Below, in pieces: positions 10,017 through 19,175 of a stretch of DNA of 64,000 bases (positions within the stretch are counted from its first letter, which is position 1; each line of letters begins with the position of its first letter). The notes beneath the pieces were generated by a model, which was not told where the DNA came from, ran no database searches, and saw nothing but the letters and a program-made list of their open reading frames with translations. The position numbers were made by a program, and so were the translations under genes. This DNA comes from an uncultured Thermogutta sp. GTDB taxonomy: Bacteria; Planctomycetota; Planctomycetia; Pirellulales; Thermoguttaceae. The DNA is taken from positions 27,031 through 91,030 of the forward strand of contig CAKZMM010000059.1 in assembly GCA_937128505.1 (NCBI GenBank), in the 5' to 3' direction.

Positions 10017-10072
10017 TTCGAACCTCGCCGCAATTTATGCCCGCTTCTTCGAGCCTCGCCGCAATTTATGCC
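10017..10072. repeat. Tandem 25-bp direct repeat
   Basis: The copies at 10017-10041 and 10048-10072 differ at one base (TTCGAACC versus TTCGAGCC, both continuing into CGCCGCAATTTATGCC). Period 31. It lies 64-119 bp upstream of the exbD start on the minus strand, a position where paired operator sites are plausible. Confidence 0.85.
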
Positions 10073-10276
10073 GGGTTATCTAAGACTGATGCCGGATTAT
10101 CTTCAGTTCTCTCTAGCTGTTTTCATCCACAAGGAAAGCTATTTTGATCGATGACGAAAGGTTTTTTAGGGATAACGAAAACTGTTTTCAGCGATAGCGA
10201 TAAGGTGCAGCTTTGGTTACTTATGTGCTGGTTTGCTTACAGATAACCGTCTGAAAGTTTTGGGCACCATTTAGTT

Positions 10277-10410
10277 TTTGACTCAGCTTCTTATTAGTTT
10301 TTGACTCACCTTCTTAGATTACCAGCTCACCATTATTTGACTCACCTTGTCGGATTACTGGTGTTTGACTCAACTTCTCGAATTACGGGTTCACCCTTTT
10401 TCGACTTATC
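10277..10410. repeat. Degenerate tandem array of TTTGACTCA units
   Basis: TTTGACTCA occurs exactly at 10277-10285, 10300-10308, 10336-10344 and 10364-10372, with a degraded fifth copy around 10398-10410. Several copies are followed by CTT and then GATTAC or AATTAC about 10-20 bp later. Spacing is 23, 36, 28 and about 35 bp. The array could be a regulator-binding cluster for exbD, or the decayed remains of an expanded tandem duplication. Confidence 0.75.
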
Positions 10411-10529
10411 TTTTGAGATTAGGGGTCGCTCCGAAGAAGCAGAAGAAACTGCCAATCCAAGCGCGTTCCAACTTATTAACTCGTTGCCCCAAGTCTTTCC
10501 GGCACGCTACTCCGCGGATAGTCTTGCGT

Positions 10530-11210
10530 TCACGCACCGCTTCCTCCGGCCACACCAACCGGCCGCGAAAGACCCGGCTCTCGGGCCATCCCACGTAGCA
10601 TCTCCAAGAATCGATTGAGACCTGTGCCCACCAAATCCTCCAGCTTGCGGATCCGCACATTGATACTCGCGGTGGCCAAGACAAGGGGGATGGCGATGGC
10701 CAGCCCAAGAGCCGTGGTGATCAGGGCCAAACTAATATCATTGGCTAACAAATTCGGCTCAACATTCTTCTGCACAGCCAACTTGCTGAACGCCCCCATC
10801 ATCCCCAGAACGGTTCCGAAAAGCCCCAACATCGGGGCCGCTTTTATCACCGTAGCCACCCAACTGAGCCGGTACTCCAAGTCGGCCAACACATCGCGTT
10901 GAAATCGGTCGATCAGCAAGTTTCGGATCCGCGAAGGACCGAGGTGCCGATTTGCCAAGCCCAGGTCGATGAGTTGCGGTAAAGCCCGGGGATCCTCATT
11001 GCAAAGTTGACGTGCCTGTTCGAGATTGCCCGAGGCCAATACCTCTTCCAGTTGATCGAGAAACCTCTCCTGCTCTAGCTCGCTGCGGAACCTTGTTTGG
11101 TTGACCCTTCGCCAAACCATAATCACACAGAAGGCTCCCCACAACGCCACAAGTGCCAACGCACAATAGTCGACAATCCCGGCTACCTGCGTAATCGCTG
11201 TGATGTCCAT
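10530..11210 (-). CDS. exbB: MotA/TolQ/ExbB proton-channel protein
   Basis: A 226-aa protein with the three-helix topology of the family: TM1 about 12-33, a cytoplasmic helical loop, TM2 about 118-142 and TM3 about 160-182. The signature region AAPMLGLFGTVLGMMGAF and the small-residue-rich third helix IALITTALGLAIAIPLVL-like match the ExbB/TolQ pore helices. It is the channel partner of the two ExbD proteins encoded downstream. The start ATG at 11210 is followed by a short periplasm-facing segment, as usual. The gene for the one-pass TonB-position protein ends 114 bp upstream. Confidence 0.93.
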   Translation of the reverse strand: MDITAITQVAGIVDYCALALVALWGAFCVIMVWRRVNQTRFRSELEQERFLDQLEEVLASGNLEQARQLCNEDPRALPQLIDLGLANRHLGPSRIRNLLIDRFQRDVLADLEYRLSWVATVIKAAPMLGLFGTVLGMMGAFSKLAVQKNVEPNLLANDISLALITTALGLAIAIPLVLATASINVRIRKLEDLVGTGLNRFLEMLRGMAREPGLSRPVGVAGGSGA

Positions 11211-11323
11211 AGTGGTCCTTAAACCTCACAACGTTTCGAATTCCTCGCACGCGAGTACCGTAACAGTTCTGGAGACGATCGTTGGCCGGTAGCAAATCCC
11301 CGGCGAATCAGTCCGAAAGTACG

Positions 11324-12214
11324 CTATCGCAAAGTTTGATCGACGACAATGAATCGGTAACCTCCCCCTTGAGGGACCACCGCGAAATAGGTGGTTCGAA
11401 CGCGGTCGCTCCGATCACCGGCCCTTGCCCGTTCTAACTGTACCAATTGGGATTCTAACTCTGGTGGCAGAAATTTTAAGATCAAGCGATCATCCGGATT
11501 CACACCCGCTCGACGGATCAATTCGCGGTCTGCCTCCATGAGCGATCCCCGCCGCCAAGTTAAGTAGTAACGCTTTTCTTGATCGGCGGCCCCTTCGCGC
11601 GTATCGGGCCTCGGCTTGCTGAGGTTATAAACATAGATGATACGGTTATTGGGCATTAAGACCCCCAGCTCGATCTTAAAGAAGTCGAGGGCCCGGGCGT
11701 AAGTCTCAACCGTGTTTCCCTCGGGAAAGCGCACCTCCCAATGCCTCCGCCGCCCGGTACCTCCCGAACCGCTCCCCATACCGGGTTGACCACCTAGTCC
11801 GGTGGAGCCGCCGCGTCCGGTGGTGGTTGACTCTCCCAAAGTCGGATCCAGCAGAAGTGCTTGCTGTTTGGCAACAGCCTCCGCGACCATGGCCAAGGTT
11901 TGCTCGACGGTAGGTTCCTGGAGATCTGTTTGCTCGCCGAGTTCTTCCATTTGCGGAGCGTCCAATTCCATTCCCCCGGCAAGCCCCCCCTCCCCCGTGC
12001 CGAGCTCCGCCAGCATTACCGGTACCGCAACCTGGGTGGCAAAAATCCTAGCTGTGAGCCAAAGGATGAATAGAACAAGCACCGTCAGGCCGATTACTGT
12101 CAGTAAAGCGATCAGCCAGCCGGCTACGCGGTCATACAAGCTCACCTTAAGCCCGTAGCGCCTTAATTGAGCTTTACTTGCTAGTGTTCGAGTTCGGCCC
12201 GGTGTTCCACTCAT
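11324..12214 (-). CDS. Single-pass membrane protein in TonB position of an ExbB/ExbD cluster
   Basis: A 296-aa protein. The ATG at 12214 is preferred over a TTG three codons upstream. It has a basic cytoplasmic N-terminus (about 1-30), one transmembrane helix (about 31-55), an acidic Glu/Leu-rich segment and a Gly/Ser-rich flexible region (about 135-160). A folded C-terminal domain contains RFPEGNTVETYARALDFFKIELGVL. This order (short inside, one helix, flexible linker, periplasmic domain) is that of TonB/TolA energisers, but the TonB C-terminal consensus is not recognisable. Its place immediately upstream of exbB suggests the moving partner of the motor, which is inference. No homologue is recognised with certainty. 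Confidence 0.7.
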   Translation of the reverse strand: MSGTPGRTRTLASKAQLRRYGLKVSLYDRVAGWLIALLTVIGLTVLVLFILWLTARIFATQVAVPVMLAELGTGEGGLAGGMELDAPQMEELGEQTDLQEPTVEQTLAMVAEAVAKQQALLLDPTLGESTTTGRGGSTGLGGQPGMGSGSGGTGRRRHWEVRFPEGNTVETYARALDFFKIELGVLMPNNRIIYVYNLSKPRPDTREGAADQEKRYYLTWRRGSLMEADRELIRRAGVNPDDRLILKFLPPELESQLVQLERARAGDRSDRVRTTYFAVVPQGGGYRFIVVDQTLR

Positions 12215-12820
12215 TGGCTGCAAAAAGAGAGGATCGGTTCAGATTGTCGCGTGAAGAACTTTAGGATGAAAAAACCGACGCAAATTCCATTGGTTAACCG
12301 CGATAGGCGCGAGAGTCCAACCTTTCGGATTAACCGATCAAGAAACCAACCTTTGCCGACTTTCCGCTGAGTTGATCGTCCGGCCATCTGCCACTATACA
12401 CTGCCATCCTGGCCTCACAAGACACCCGCAATGAAAATCGACCCAAAGCCAGCGCTCGAGGCGGCCCTAAGGGACAGAAACGCCGTTGAGCGGAAAAGTT
12501 AAATTCTGCAAAAACCGCTTCAAAACAAAGGCTTTTTCCAGCCTTTTCGCAAATTTGTTTTTCCGCATTAGCCTTTTAGCGATTTCGAGCGCCGTCCCGC
12601 CGTCCAACCGAAAAGCGTAATCAAAACCTCTCCGAAATTTCGTCGTGAGATGACATCAGATAACAGTTGTCGGCAATTTTAACCCCTTTGCGATCGTCAC
12701 CAACTCCTACGGGACCTGTTGCCGATCTTAGGTACGCAGGACGACTTGCCACCGGAGAATCCCCCCCTGCTTGCCGGTGAGCGAACGCTCGTCAGTTCGT
12801 CCGATTTTCCACGGATTCCA
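12215..12820. other. Non-coding spacer with one terminator-like hairpin
   Basis: A 606-bp spacer downstream of the squalene-cyclase-like gene. Apart from the hairpin at 12527-12546, nothing gene-like is visible. Confidence 0.5.
12521..12547 (-). terminator. Possible intrinsic terminator
   Basis: On the minus strand, AAAGGCT-(6 nt)-AGCCTTT forms a 7-bp stem followed by GTTTTG. It lies about 275 bp beyond the stop of the squalene-cyclase-like gene. The stem is short and the T-run interrupted, so this is a weak call. Confidence 0.3.
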
Positions 12821-14500
12821 CTATTCTACGAACTCGGCGTCAGGACGGATCGTCAAATACCATTCCCGCCATTGCCGGATTGCCTCCTGAAGTTGCGCCG
12901 GGGTGGCGTTATCCGGTGGGCCACCCAAGTCGAAGCGGCGACTTAACCGCCGCAACGCATCCCTGGCCCCCCGAACGATCGTTGGATCCGCATCACTTAG
13001 AGCGAAAATTAAGGTTGGAACATAATCCAAATTTCCGCTCCGGGCCATGGCGCGAATGGCAGCGAGGCGGGCCTCCACCGCATTCGAGCCGGCAAGCTCC
13101 AAAAGCTTTTGCCCTTGTTTGGAGAGGATCGCACCGGCTTGCTCGGCCGGAAGTTCGGTTAGTAGCTCCAAGGCCGCCAGCTGCTCCGGATCTTCATCCT
13201 TTTGAAGGGCTTCCATCAGCTTCTCCAGATTGGCAAGCTCGGGCTTTGCCACGACGTTTCCGCCAATAATGGCCACCTGGCTGGTGTTCCTCGGCAATCC
13301 TCGGCCTCCCACCAGGGTGCCTTCCCCGAAGCTTTTCACCCGTTCTACACTCTTCAAAGTGGAGCGAACCAAAAACAGCACCCCAAAAGCCGTATCGGGC
13401 ACCGGGGTACACTCGTGCTCCCAACTGCCGTCTTCCCGCTGCGTTTCTCTCAGGAATCGCACCCCATCGTCATACCAGGTGGGAGCTTCCTTCGGTTTTC
13501 CTTCGACAAGCTCCCTGTAGGTCCAATATCGCTCCAAGGCGTAGAGATAGTAGTAACGAAAACGATTCACGTCGATTCGGTAATTGGCAGCTTGCCACGC
13601 CTTACCGCGATTGATTGCCGCCTGGACAAGCCGCGGATCGACCGCAACTCGCGTCTCCGCCCTTCCTGTAGGATCTAGTCGCTGGACCTCACGAACAATC
13701 GGGGGAAGACCCGACTCCCGCTCCTCCTTCTGGGCTGAAAGCCCCATTAAGTCCGCCAGCACGTACAAACTGGCCAGGCCGGCCGTGGCCAAACTATGCC
13801 GAATTTCTTTTTGCGGAATCAGGTTGAAATCTGGCGATACTTCCCCCTGGTAACCGAAGGCACCTGAAGGGTCCTGAGTTCGAATCAGCCACATCGTCAC
13901 CCCGGTAAGCATCGCACTAGGGATTGGAATGCCGGCTCGCACTGCCTCCCACATGGCCAGCACGGCGTATTGAGTCATCGATGTATCGCCTGTGCCCCGC
14001 CCGTCGTAACCCCAGCCCCCATGGGGTTTTTGCACCGCCCGTAAAAACGCCAAATAACCTTCGATTTCTGGTCGATAACGATTGGCGTCCAAGTTGACGA
14101 GGAAAACCACCGCAAGTCCCGCACTGTAAATATCGACTATGGGTGACCAACGATCACCAACCGGCCGGGGAACGTTTTTTCGTACCACGTCGATGGCTCC
14201 GACAACGACGGGGTGATTCGCATCGTAACCGGCCTTCATGAACGCCAGTCCCACCAATGCATGGGCACCGACCCGCGGATCATCAGCTGCCTTCTTTTCC
14301 AGAAACGCAAGCGCCCGGGCCACGATCCGCTGCACCTCCGGGCTATCCGGCGTGTAAGCCTGAGCCAGTCGCGCCCACCCTTCGGAAAGGAAACTCAAAG
14401 CGATCAACCATTTGAAGCAAATTCCAAACCAGCCTGGGGTTAGCCGCGTTAACAAGCCCCAAACGCCGCCGGGCAGCTTTTTCGTTGTGACTTGCCTCAT
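12821..14500 (-). CDS. Secreted squalene-cyclase/prenyltransferase-fold protein with C-terminal HEAT-like repeats
   Basis: A 559-aa protein. The N-terminal hydrophobic segment (about 25-47) looks like a signal peptide. The central part carries repeats of alpha/alpha-toroid type: HGGWGYDGRGTGDTSMTQYAVL (about 155-175) resembles the QW/prenyltransferase repeat, and DGSWEHECTPVPDTAFGVLFL recurs later. The catalytic DxDD of squalene-hopene cyclase is not evident, so cyclase activity is unlikely. Residues about 430-520 look like two to three HEAT/PBS repeats (for example EARLAAIRAMARSGNLDYVPTL). It is the first gene of the minus-strand envelope cluster and may be a periplasmic binding or scaffold protein for the ExbB/ExbD system. 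GAGGTC lies 7 nt before the start. Confidence 0.8.
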   Translation of the reverse strand: MRQVTTKKLPGGVWGLLTRLTPGWFGICFKWLIALSFLSEGWARLAQAYTPDSPEVQRIVARALAFLEKKAADDPRVGAHALVGLAFMKAGYDANHPVVVGAIDVVRKNVPRPVGDRWSPIVDIYSAGLAVVFLVNLDANRYRPEIEGYLAFLRAVQKPHGGWGYDGRGTGDTSMTQYAVLAMWEAVRAGIPIPSAMLTGVTMWLIRTQDPSGAFGYQGEVSPDFNLIPQKEIRHSLATAGLASLYVLADLMGLSAQKEERESGLPPIVREVQRLDPTGRAETRVAVDPRLVQAAINRGKAWQAANYRIDVNRFRYYYLYALERYWTYRELVEGKPKEAPTWYDDGVRFLRETQREDGSWEHECTPVPDTAFGVLFLVRSTLKSVERVKSFGEGTLVGGRGLPRNTSQVAIIGGNVVAKPELANLEKLMEALQKDEDPEQLAALELLTELPAEQAGAILSKQGQKLLELAGSNAVEARLAAIRAMARSGNLDYVPTLIFALSDADPTIVRGARDALRRLSRRFDLGGPPDNATPAQLQEAIRQWREWYLTIRPDAEFVE

Positions 14501-15337
14501 AGAAGACCTCTAAACTCCAAAAGCTAGGCAGTTCGGAAGTTAGGGCACACGGTCGCAAGTAAAACCACTCAAGCCGATTTAAGCCCGTGCAATCGGCTAT
14601 CGGGAAGAGTCTTCGTCAGTCTTCGTCATTCGGTGACACGCATTCCCTCGACGCCCCAACATGTCTATCCGAGGCACCGGCCCGCCACAAGCCCGACCTC
14701 CGCCGAGCATGAACGTTAAAGAGGATAAAAGAGAATCCGCTGGAGTCAAATACAACTCAACTTTATGAGAACGTTACTTCTGCATGAACGTCCCGCTTAG
14801 CAAAGCAATGGCTCGGCTCCAGAGTGTTGTCGGTTTCCGCTCGCTTCTTCTTCGTGGGTTTGCCCTTAATTTAGGAGCGACATGGTAATCGCACTGTGAA
14901 TCAATCCTCGATAAGCAGAGACTAACTATTTGAGCGGATCGAAGAAAGCAGCCGACTCTCGTACTCTTTCTCATTATATTCGCTAAACCGCATGAGGTTG
15001 ACCACCGTGGTGGACGCGGTTTAGCTGGCATTAAAGGTAGCTGCTCGCCGGAACTTACGGAAATTTCACTCGCGGTCCGGGCTGCGGGCTCCAATGATAA
15101 GCTGATATTATGAGTTCATATCTCCGTGGCCGCAATTTGTGACCCAAGACCATATCCCCATCATTCTCTGCAATCCGGGTAGTTCTGTTAGAATGGAGAG
15201 CCAGCATAATGTAGATAATCTAAGTGGTGTAATAGCTTTGTGGAATTTGGTTTCGAAAAATGGCTGAAAATAACTAGGACTTCAAAGTTGATCAGGAATT
15301 CACAAATTCACAATTGATGGTGTAAGGTTACCTCCTC
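14501..15337. other. Divergent intergenic region (837 bp)
   Basis: It separates the minus-strand envelope cluster from the plus-strand aminopeptidase gene and must hold promoters in both directions. It contains a perfect 10-bp tandem repeat (14609-14618 and 14619-14628) and the compound inverted repeat at 14982-15025. No gene is supported. Confidence 0.6.
14982..15025. promoter_or_regulatory. Compound inverted repeat in divergent promoter region
   Basis: Perfect 10-bp arms GCTAAACCGC (14982-14991) and GCGGTTTAGC (15016-15025) enclose a 12-bp palindrome CCACCGTGGTGG (15002-15013). The region is not followed by a T-run. An operator for a dimeric regulator, or a structured RNA leader about 310 bp upstream of the aminopeptidase gene, are both possible. 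Confidence 0.6.
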
Positions 15338-16477
15338 ATGGAAGATCCGAGACTTCATAGACTTGCTAATGTTTTGGTAGAGTACTCCACGGCCGTGCAA
15401 CCCGGGGATTTGGTCCGAATTGCCGGACCCCCAGTGGCCCGAGAGTTATTGGTAGCCATTTATCAAGCGGTGTTGGAAGCCGGTGGGCATCCTCTCGTGC
15501 AAATGGTCCCCGATGAATGTGAAGAACTGAAGCTCCGTTTGGGCACTGAGGAGCAACTGAGATTTGAAGATCCTATCGCGATGTACACGGTGGAGCGCAT
15601 CGACGTTTCGATTGGGGTTTTTGGAGCGGATAACACAAAGGCGCTCAGCCAGATTGACCCGAGGCGGCAGGCTCTCCTAAGTCAAGCCTCCAAGCGGCGA
15701 ATGGCCCGATTTCTGGAGCGGGCCAGGGCTGGTGAGCTCCGCTGGGTTGGAACGCAATTCCCCTGCCACTCCGCGGCGCAAGATGTGCAAATGTCACTGA
15801 GTGCCTACGAACGATTTGTCTTTCGGGCGGGTCTGCTGCATTTGGAGGAGCCCGTCTCAGCGTGGCGGCTCATTAGCCAGAGGCAGCAGCGGGTAGTGGA
15901 CTTCTTAAACAGTTGCCATGAGGTCCGACTTGTTACACCCGAAGGAACAGATTTGCGGCTTGAGGTGGGCGGGCGAAAATGGATTAATTGCGATGGCAAA
16001 GAGAATTTTCCGGATGGAGAGGTGTTTACGGGGCCCGTCGAGGACTCTGCGGAGGGGTTGGTGGTCGTCAGTTTCCCTACCAACTATGGCGGAAGGCTGG
16101 TCGACGGAATCCGGTTGCGTTTTCGCCAGGGAGAGGTTGTAGAAGCATCGGCCGATCGGGGCCAAGATTTTCTTATCGCGATGCTTGAACAAGACGACGG
16201 GGCACGACGCATCGGTGAAATCGCCCTCGGCACCAATTATGCGATCACACGTTACACCCAGAATACCTTATTCGATGAGAAAATTGGCGGCACCTTTCAT
16301 CTGGCCTTAGGAAGCGCTTACCCGGAGACAGGCGCCACGAATCAGTCGGGGCTTCATTGGGATTTGGTCTGCGATCTTCGAACGGGTGGTAAAGTGTTTG
16401 CAGATGGACAATTGATTTCTCGAGACGGTCGATTTGTCGATCCTACGTGGCCTCAGCCCGAACACATGCCGACCTAA
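15338..16477 (+). CDS. M29-family metal-dependent aminopeptidase (AmpS/AmpT type)
   Basis: A 379-aa protein, the usual length for the M29 family is about 370-410. The N-terminal half has the family motif LVEYSTAVQPGDLVRI. The C-terminal half carries the two-metal site: Glu in NFPDGEVFTGPVE, Glu in RRIGEIALGTN, His in GGTFHLALG and the His-Trp-Asp of GLHWDLVCDL. It removes N-terminal residues from peptides in the cytosol. No signal peptide is present. It starts with ATG at 15338 after an AT-rich leader and stands alone on the plus strand. Confidence 0.9.
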   Translation: MEDPRLHRLANVLVEYSTAVQPGDLVRIAGPPVARELLVAIYQAVLEAGGHPLVQMVPDECEELKLRLGTEEQLRFEDPIAMYTVERIDVSIGVFGADNTKALSQIDPRRQALLSQASKRRMARFLERARAGELRWVGTQFPCHSAAQDVQMSLSAYERFVFRAGLLHLEEPVSAWRLISQRQQRVVDFLNSCHEVRLVTPEGTDLRLEVGGRKWINCDGKENFPDGEVFTGPVEDSAEGLVVVSFPTNYGGRLVDGIRLRFRQGEVVEASADRGQDFLIAMLEQDDGARRIGEIALGTNYAITRYTQNTLFDEKIGGTFHLALGSAYPETGATNQSGLHWDLVCDLRTGGKVFADGQLISRDGRFVDPTWPQPEHMPT

Positions 16478-16986
16478 CCGCTTTAACTTGCGTGTTCGGT
16501 CATTTAGCAGGGCGTGGCTTCGGCCGGGGTCAATTTGGGGCCTAAAACACCGCGTGCCCGGCGAATATGCTCTTGTGTTCATTTCCCGGATTAGACGACG
16601 ATTGGAATTAGGCGATCATCGCCCCCCGGTGAATCAAGTCACCTTGCTTTAAAAGGTAGGATACGTCGGGAAGGACGGGAGTATTGGCGTTAGGATAAAG
16701 CTGTTTTGAGGCGAATCGCGTAAAGAGGTCGAAATCGTCCCCTTTGGTTAAAGCATTCAACGTAAAGGCGAATGATGGTGCCACGGGTTCGAGCTTCTTT
16801 GGCCGAATAACGACTTTTGCGACGGCGACCCTTGCCACGGCTTCAAATCTCGAGATTTCGTCGGCATTTGTGGGGGTTAATCGGGGATGCCCATGTTTGA
16901 GCTACGCGGCGGATAAGCGTTGGTGTTGGCTGCCTGAGGGAAAGGTGATCTCCGCGTTTTTTGGCCACAAAAGGTGACGCAATTCG
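16478..16986. other. Non-coding spacer
   Basis: A 509-bp gap between the aminopeptidase and cmk genes. Small overlapping open frames occur in both strands but have no Shine-Dalgarno or domain-like sequence. Nothing else is visible. Confidence 0.4.
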
Positions 16987-17652
16987 ATGGTTATAACAAT
17001 TGATGGGCCGGCAGGGGCTGGCAAAAGTACGGTTGCCAGGCTTCTCGCGAAAGAGCTTGGCTTCGAGTATTTGGACACCGGGGCCATGTATCGAGCCGTA
17101 GCCTTGGCCGGATTGAGAGCCGGAATTGATTTTCAGGATTCAAACCAATTAGCGGAACTAGCAAGAAATCTTCGGATCGAATTTCGGGACAATTGCGTTT
17201 TCCTGAACGGTGAGGACATCACCCAAGAATTGCGGACACCGGCGGTGACTCGTCTGACGCAGTTTGCGGCGGATAATCACGGGGTAAGGCAGCATCTTAT
17301 CGAGCTTCAGCGTCGATTTGCCTTGGGCAGAAATGTGGTTACGGAAGGGCGGGACCAAGGGTCGCTTGTTTTCCCCGATGCCGCGTGGAAGTTTTATCTC
17401 ACTGCCTCGCCCGAGGAGCGTGCCCGGCGGCGAGTCCGCGAGTATCAGGCTATGGGAAAGGAGGCAGACTTTCAAAGTGTTCTTGGCGAGATATTATCGC
17501 GAGACCGAAAAGATTCGGAGCGCGAATTCGGCGGCTTGGTTTGCCCCCCTGGTGCCCTCGAGGTCAATACAGACGGCAAAACGGTTGAACAGGTGGTGGG
17601 CGAACTTCGATCGATCATCACCGGAAGTAAGCCGAGGGAGTTCTCTCCATAA
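16987..17652 (+). CDS. cmk: (d)CMP kinase
   Basis: A 221-aa protein of standard length. It begins VITIDGPAGAGKST with the P-loop at residues 6-13, followed by EYLDTGAMYRAVAL, the signature of bacterial CMP kinase. TEGRDQGSLVFPDA corresponds to the usual EGRDIGTVVFPDA segment. The LID arginines lie in PEERARRRVREY. It phosphorylates CMP and dCMP with ATP in pyrimidine nucleotide metabolism. Note Gln for the more usual Ile/Met in the EGRDxG motif. In many bacteria cmk neighbours an acyltransferase plsC gene, as here (665 bp downstream). Confidence 0.95.
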   Translation: MVITIDGPAGAGKSTVARLLAKELGFEYLDTGAMYRAVALAGLRAGIDFQDSNQLAELARNLRIEFRDNCVFLNGEDITQELRTPAVTRLTQFAADNHGVRQHLIELQRRFALGRNVVTEGRDQGSLVFPDAAWKFYLTASPEERARRRVREYQAMGKEADFQSVLGEILSRDRKDSEREFGGLVCPPGALEVNTDGKTVEQVVGELRSIITGSKPREFSP

Positions 17653-18317
17653 TTGAGCTGGAAGACGCTGGGTGATTCGGATCCGAAGTTGCTGGGCAGC
17701 AAAAGGTTGGGTGGGTCGCCCGTCGGATACTGAACTTCGTTTCCGAAAGCATGTTTGCCTGCGGTCGAGGATAAAGGGGCGTTAAACCCGCGGGATTGGG
17801 TTCCCGAGCGCCGGGCACTGGGCCGGTCGTCGTGTCCGAGTACCGCTTGTTCCGCACGTTTAAGCGACATTAAGGGTCGTTCTGCTCGGTTAGAGGAAAA
17901 GGTTGGCGTCTTCGCGGGTAACCGCGGCTTTTCTGCACGCAGGTTCGCATCGTGCAAGTTTTTTCTCTCTGGCGGGCGTGCCCTGAAGGCTTGCGTACGG
18001 GAGATTCATCGGGCAGGCCCCTCTCGTGTGAAGCACCTCCCCCGGCGGTACTCTAAAGGGGAGTATCTCGGAGCTTTTCATGAGTCGAATTCTTAAGTGG
18101 GCTCTTTGCGTGCGCTGAGTCCGCCTTGTATTTTAAAGCTTGTATGTTGGTAGATTAGCTTCCGGCCTTTGAAGAAGCCGGTGACGAAAGTTGGAGTCTA
18201 TCCCTTGTCGCGGGAAGTGTTCCCGTATATCCGACTGGAGGAAGAGAGCGAAGAGGGCGTGTGTCTTGCAGTGTTGGACCCGCGCCTCGGTCAGTATGAG
18301 TCAATGCGGCGTAATTT
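17653..18317. other. Non-coding spacer
   Basis: A 665-bp gap between cmk and plsC. A small CCGGC/GCCGG hairpin near 18161-18181 is the only structure. Short ORFs on both strands are low-complexity and are not supported. Confidence 0.4.
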
Positions 18318-19175
18318 ATGGTTTTTCGGAATTTTGGCAACATGATGCCGATTCGCGATAGTTCCGTTGGCGTATCGAACGACGTCCAGAGTACCATGAC
18401 TAAGTCTGAAAAGGCGTCGAAAATCGTAGACCGGCAAGGGAAACGAATTCAACCATCGCAATTTTGGTACGAGTTTTTCCGGCCCTTTGTACGAGTGGCT
18501 TGGTCGCTTTTGTACTGGGTTCGCTTTAGTGGGCAGCAAAACATTCCCGAGGCCGGGGCGGTCCTAGTCGTGGCCAATCATCAGAGTCATTTTGATCCGC
18601 CTCTTGTGGGGGCGGGAATCAAACGTCAAATGCGTTATTTTGCCCGGGCCAGTTTATTCCGGTTTGGCCCTTTTCGTTGGTTGATCTCATCCTTAGGAGC
18701 CATTCCTGTGGATGTGGAAGGTTCACCGGTCAGCGGTGTGCGGGAAAGCCTGCGGCAATTGAAAGAAGGTCACATGCTTTTGATTTTTCCGGAGGGGAGT
18801 CGCACGTGGGACGGGGAAATCGGCCCGTTTCGGCCAGGATTCGCTCTGCTTGCTCGAAAAAGCGGTGCGGTCGTCCTCCCGGTGGCTGTGGAGGGGGCGT
18901 ATCACGCGTGGCCCCGATGGCGCGCCTTTCCGCGATTGGGAATGATGCACGTTCATTATTGCAGACCTCTCCTGCCGGAGGAAATACGCCAAATGGAGGA
19001 CCAGGTACTGCTTGAGGAAGTGCGCCGGCGGATTTCCGAAGCGCAGTCACAGCTTCGAGGGCGGCCCATTCTGCGGGATTGGCATCGCTTGAGTCGACAG
19101 CTCGGGTGGAGCCGTATTCCGCCGGCGGTGGCTCGCCACCTGGCTTCCGAGCATGAGCGCAACGGAGCACCGTGA
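18318..19175 (+). CDS. plsC: 1-acyl-sn-glycerol-3-phosphate acyltransferase (PlsC family)
   Basis: 285 aa from the ATG at 18318; in-frame ATGs at 18342, 18345 and 18396 are possible true starts, and no clear Shine-Dalgarno decides. A hydrophobic segment (about 55-72) precedes motif I NHQSHFDPP (His88, Asp93), the catalytic HX4D of the family. Motif III IFPEGSRTWDG (about 156-166) binds the glycerol-3-phosphate moiety. It transfers an acyl chain from acyl-ACP or acyl-CoA to lysophosphatidate in membrane phospholipid synthesis. The C-terminal 60 residues are basic. It follows cmk on the same strand, a common pairing in bacteria. Confidence 0.9.
   Translation: MVFRNFGNMMPIRDSSVGVSNDVQSTMTKSEKASKIVDRQGKRIQPSQFWYEFFRPFVRVAWSLLYWVRFSGQQNIPEAGAVLVVANHQSHFDPPLVGAGIKRQMRYFARASLFRFGPFRWLISSLGAIPVDVEGSPVSGVRESLRQLKEGHMLLIFPEGSRTWDGEIGPFRPGFALLARKSGAVVLPVAVEGAYHAWPRWRAFPRLGMMHVHYCRPLLPEEIRQMEDQVLLEEVRRRISEAQSQLRGRPILRDWHRLSRQLGWSRIPPAVARHLASEHERNGAP

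Larger units (their letters stand above)
9954..10529. other. Long repeat-rich spacer between exbB and exbD
   Basis: This 576-bp gap within an otherwise co-directional gene set contains a 25-bp near-identical tandem repeat (10017-10041 and 10048-10072, 24/25) and a degenerate repeat array (10277-10410). Such spacing suggests that exbD may have its own promoter here. No gene is supported. Confidence 0.55.

Noticed and set aside
12821..14500. Functional squalene-hopene cyclase
   Set aside because: The catalytic DxDD motif is not visible, the protein has a signal peptide and a HEAT-like C-terminus, and no isoprenoid genes are nearby.
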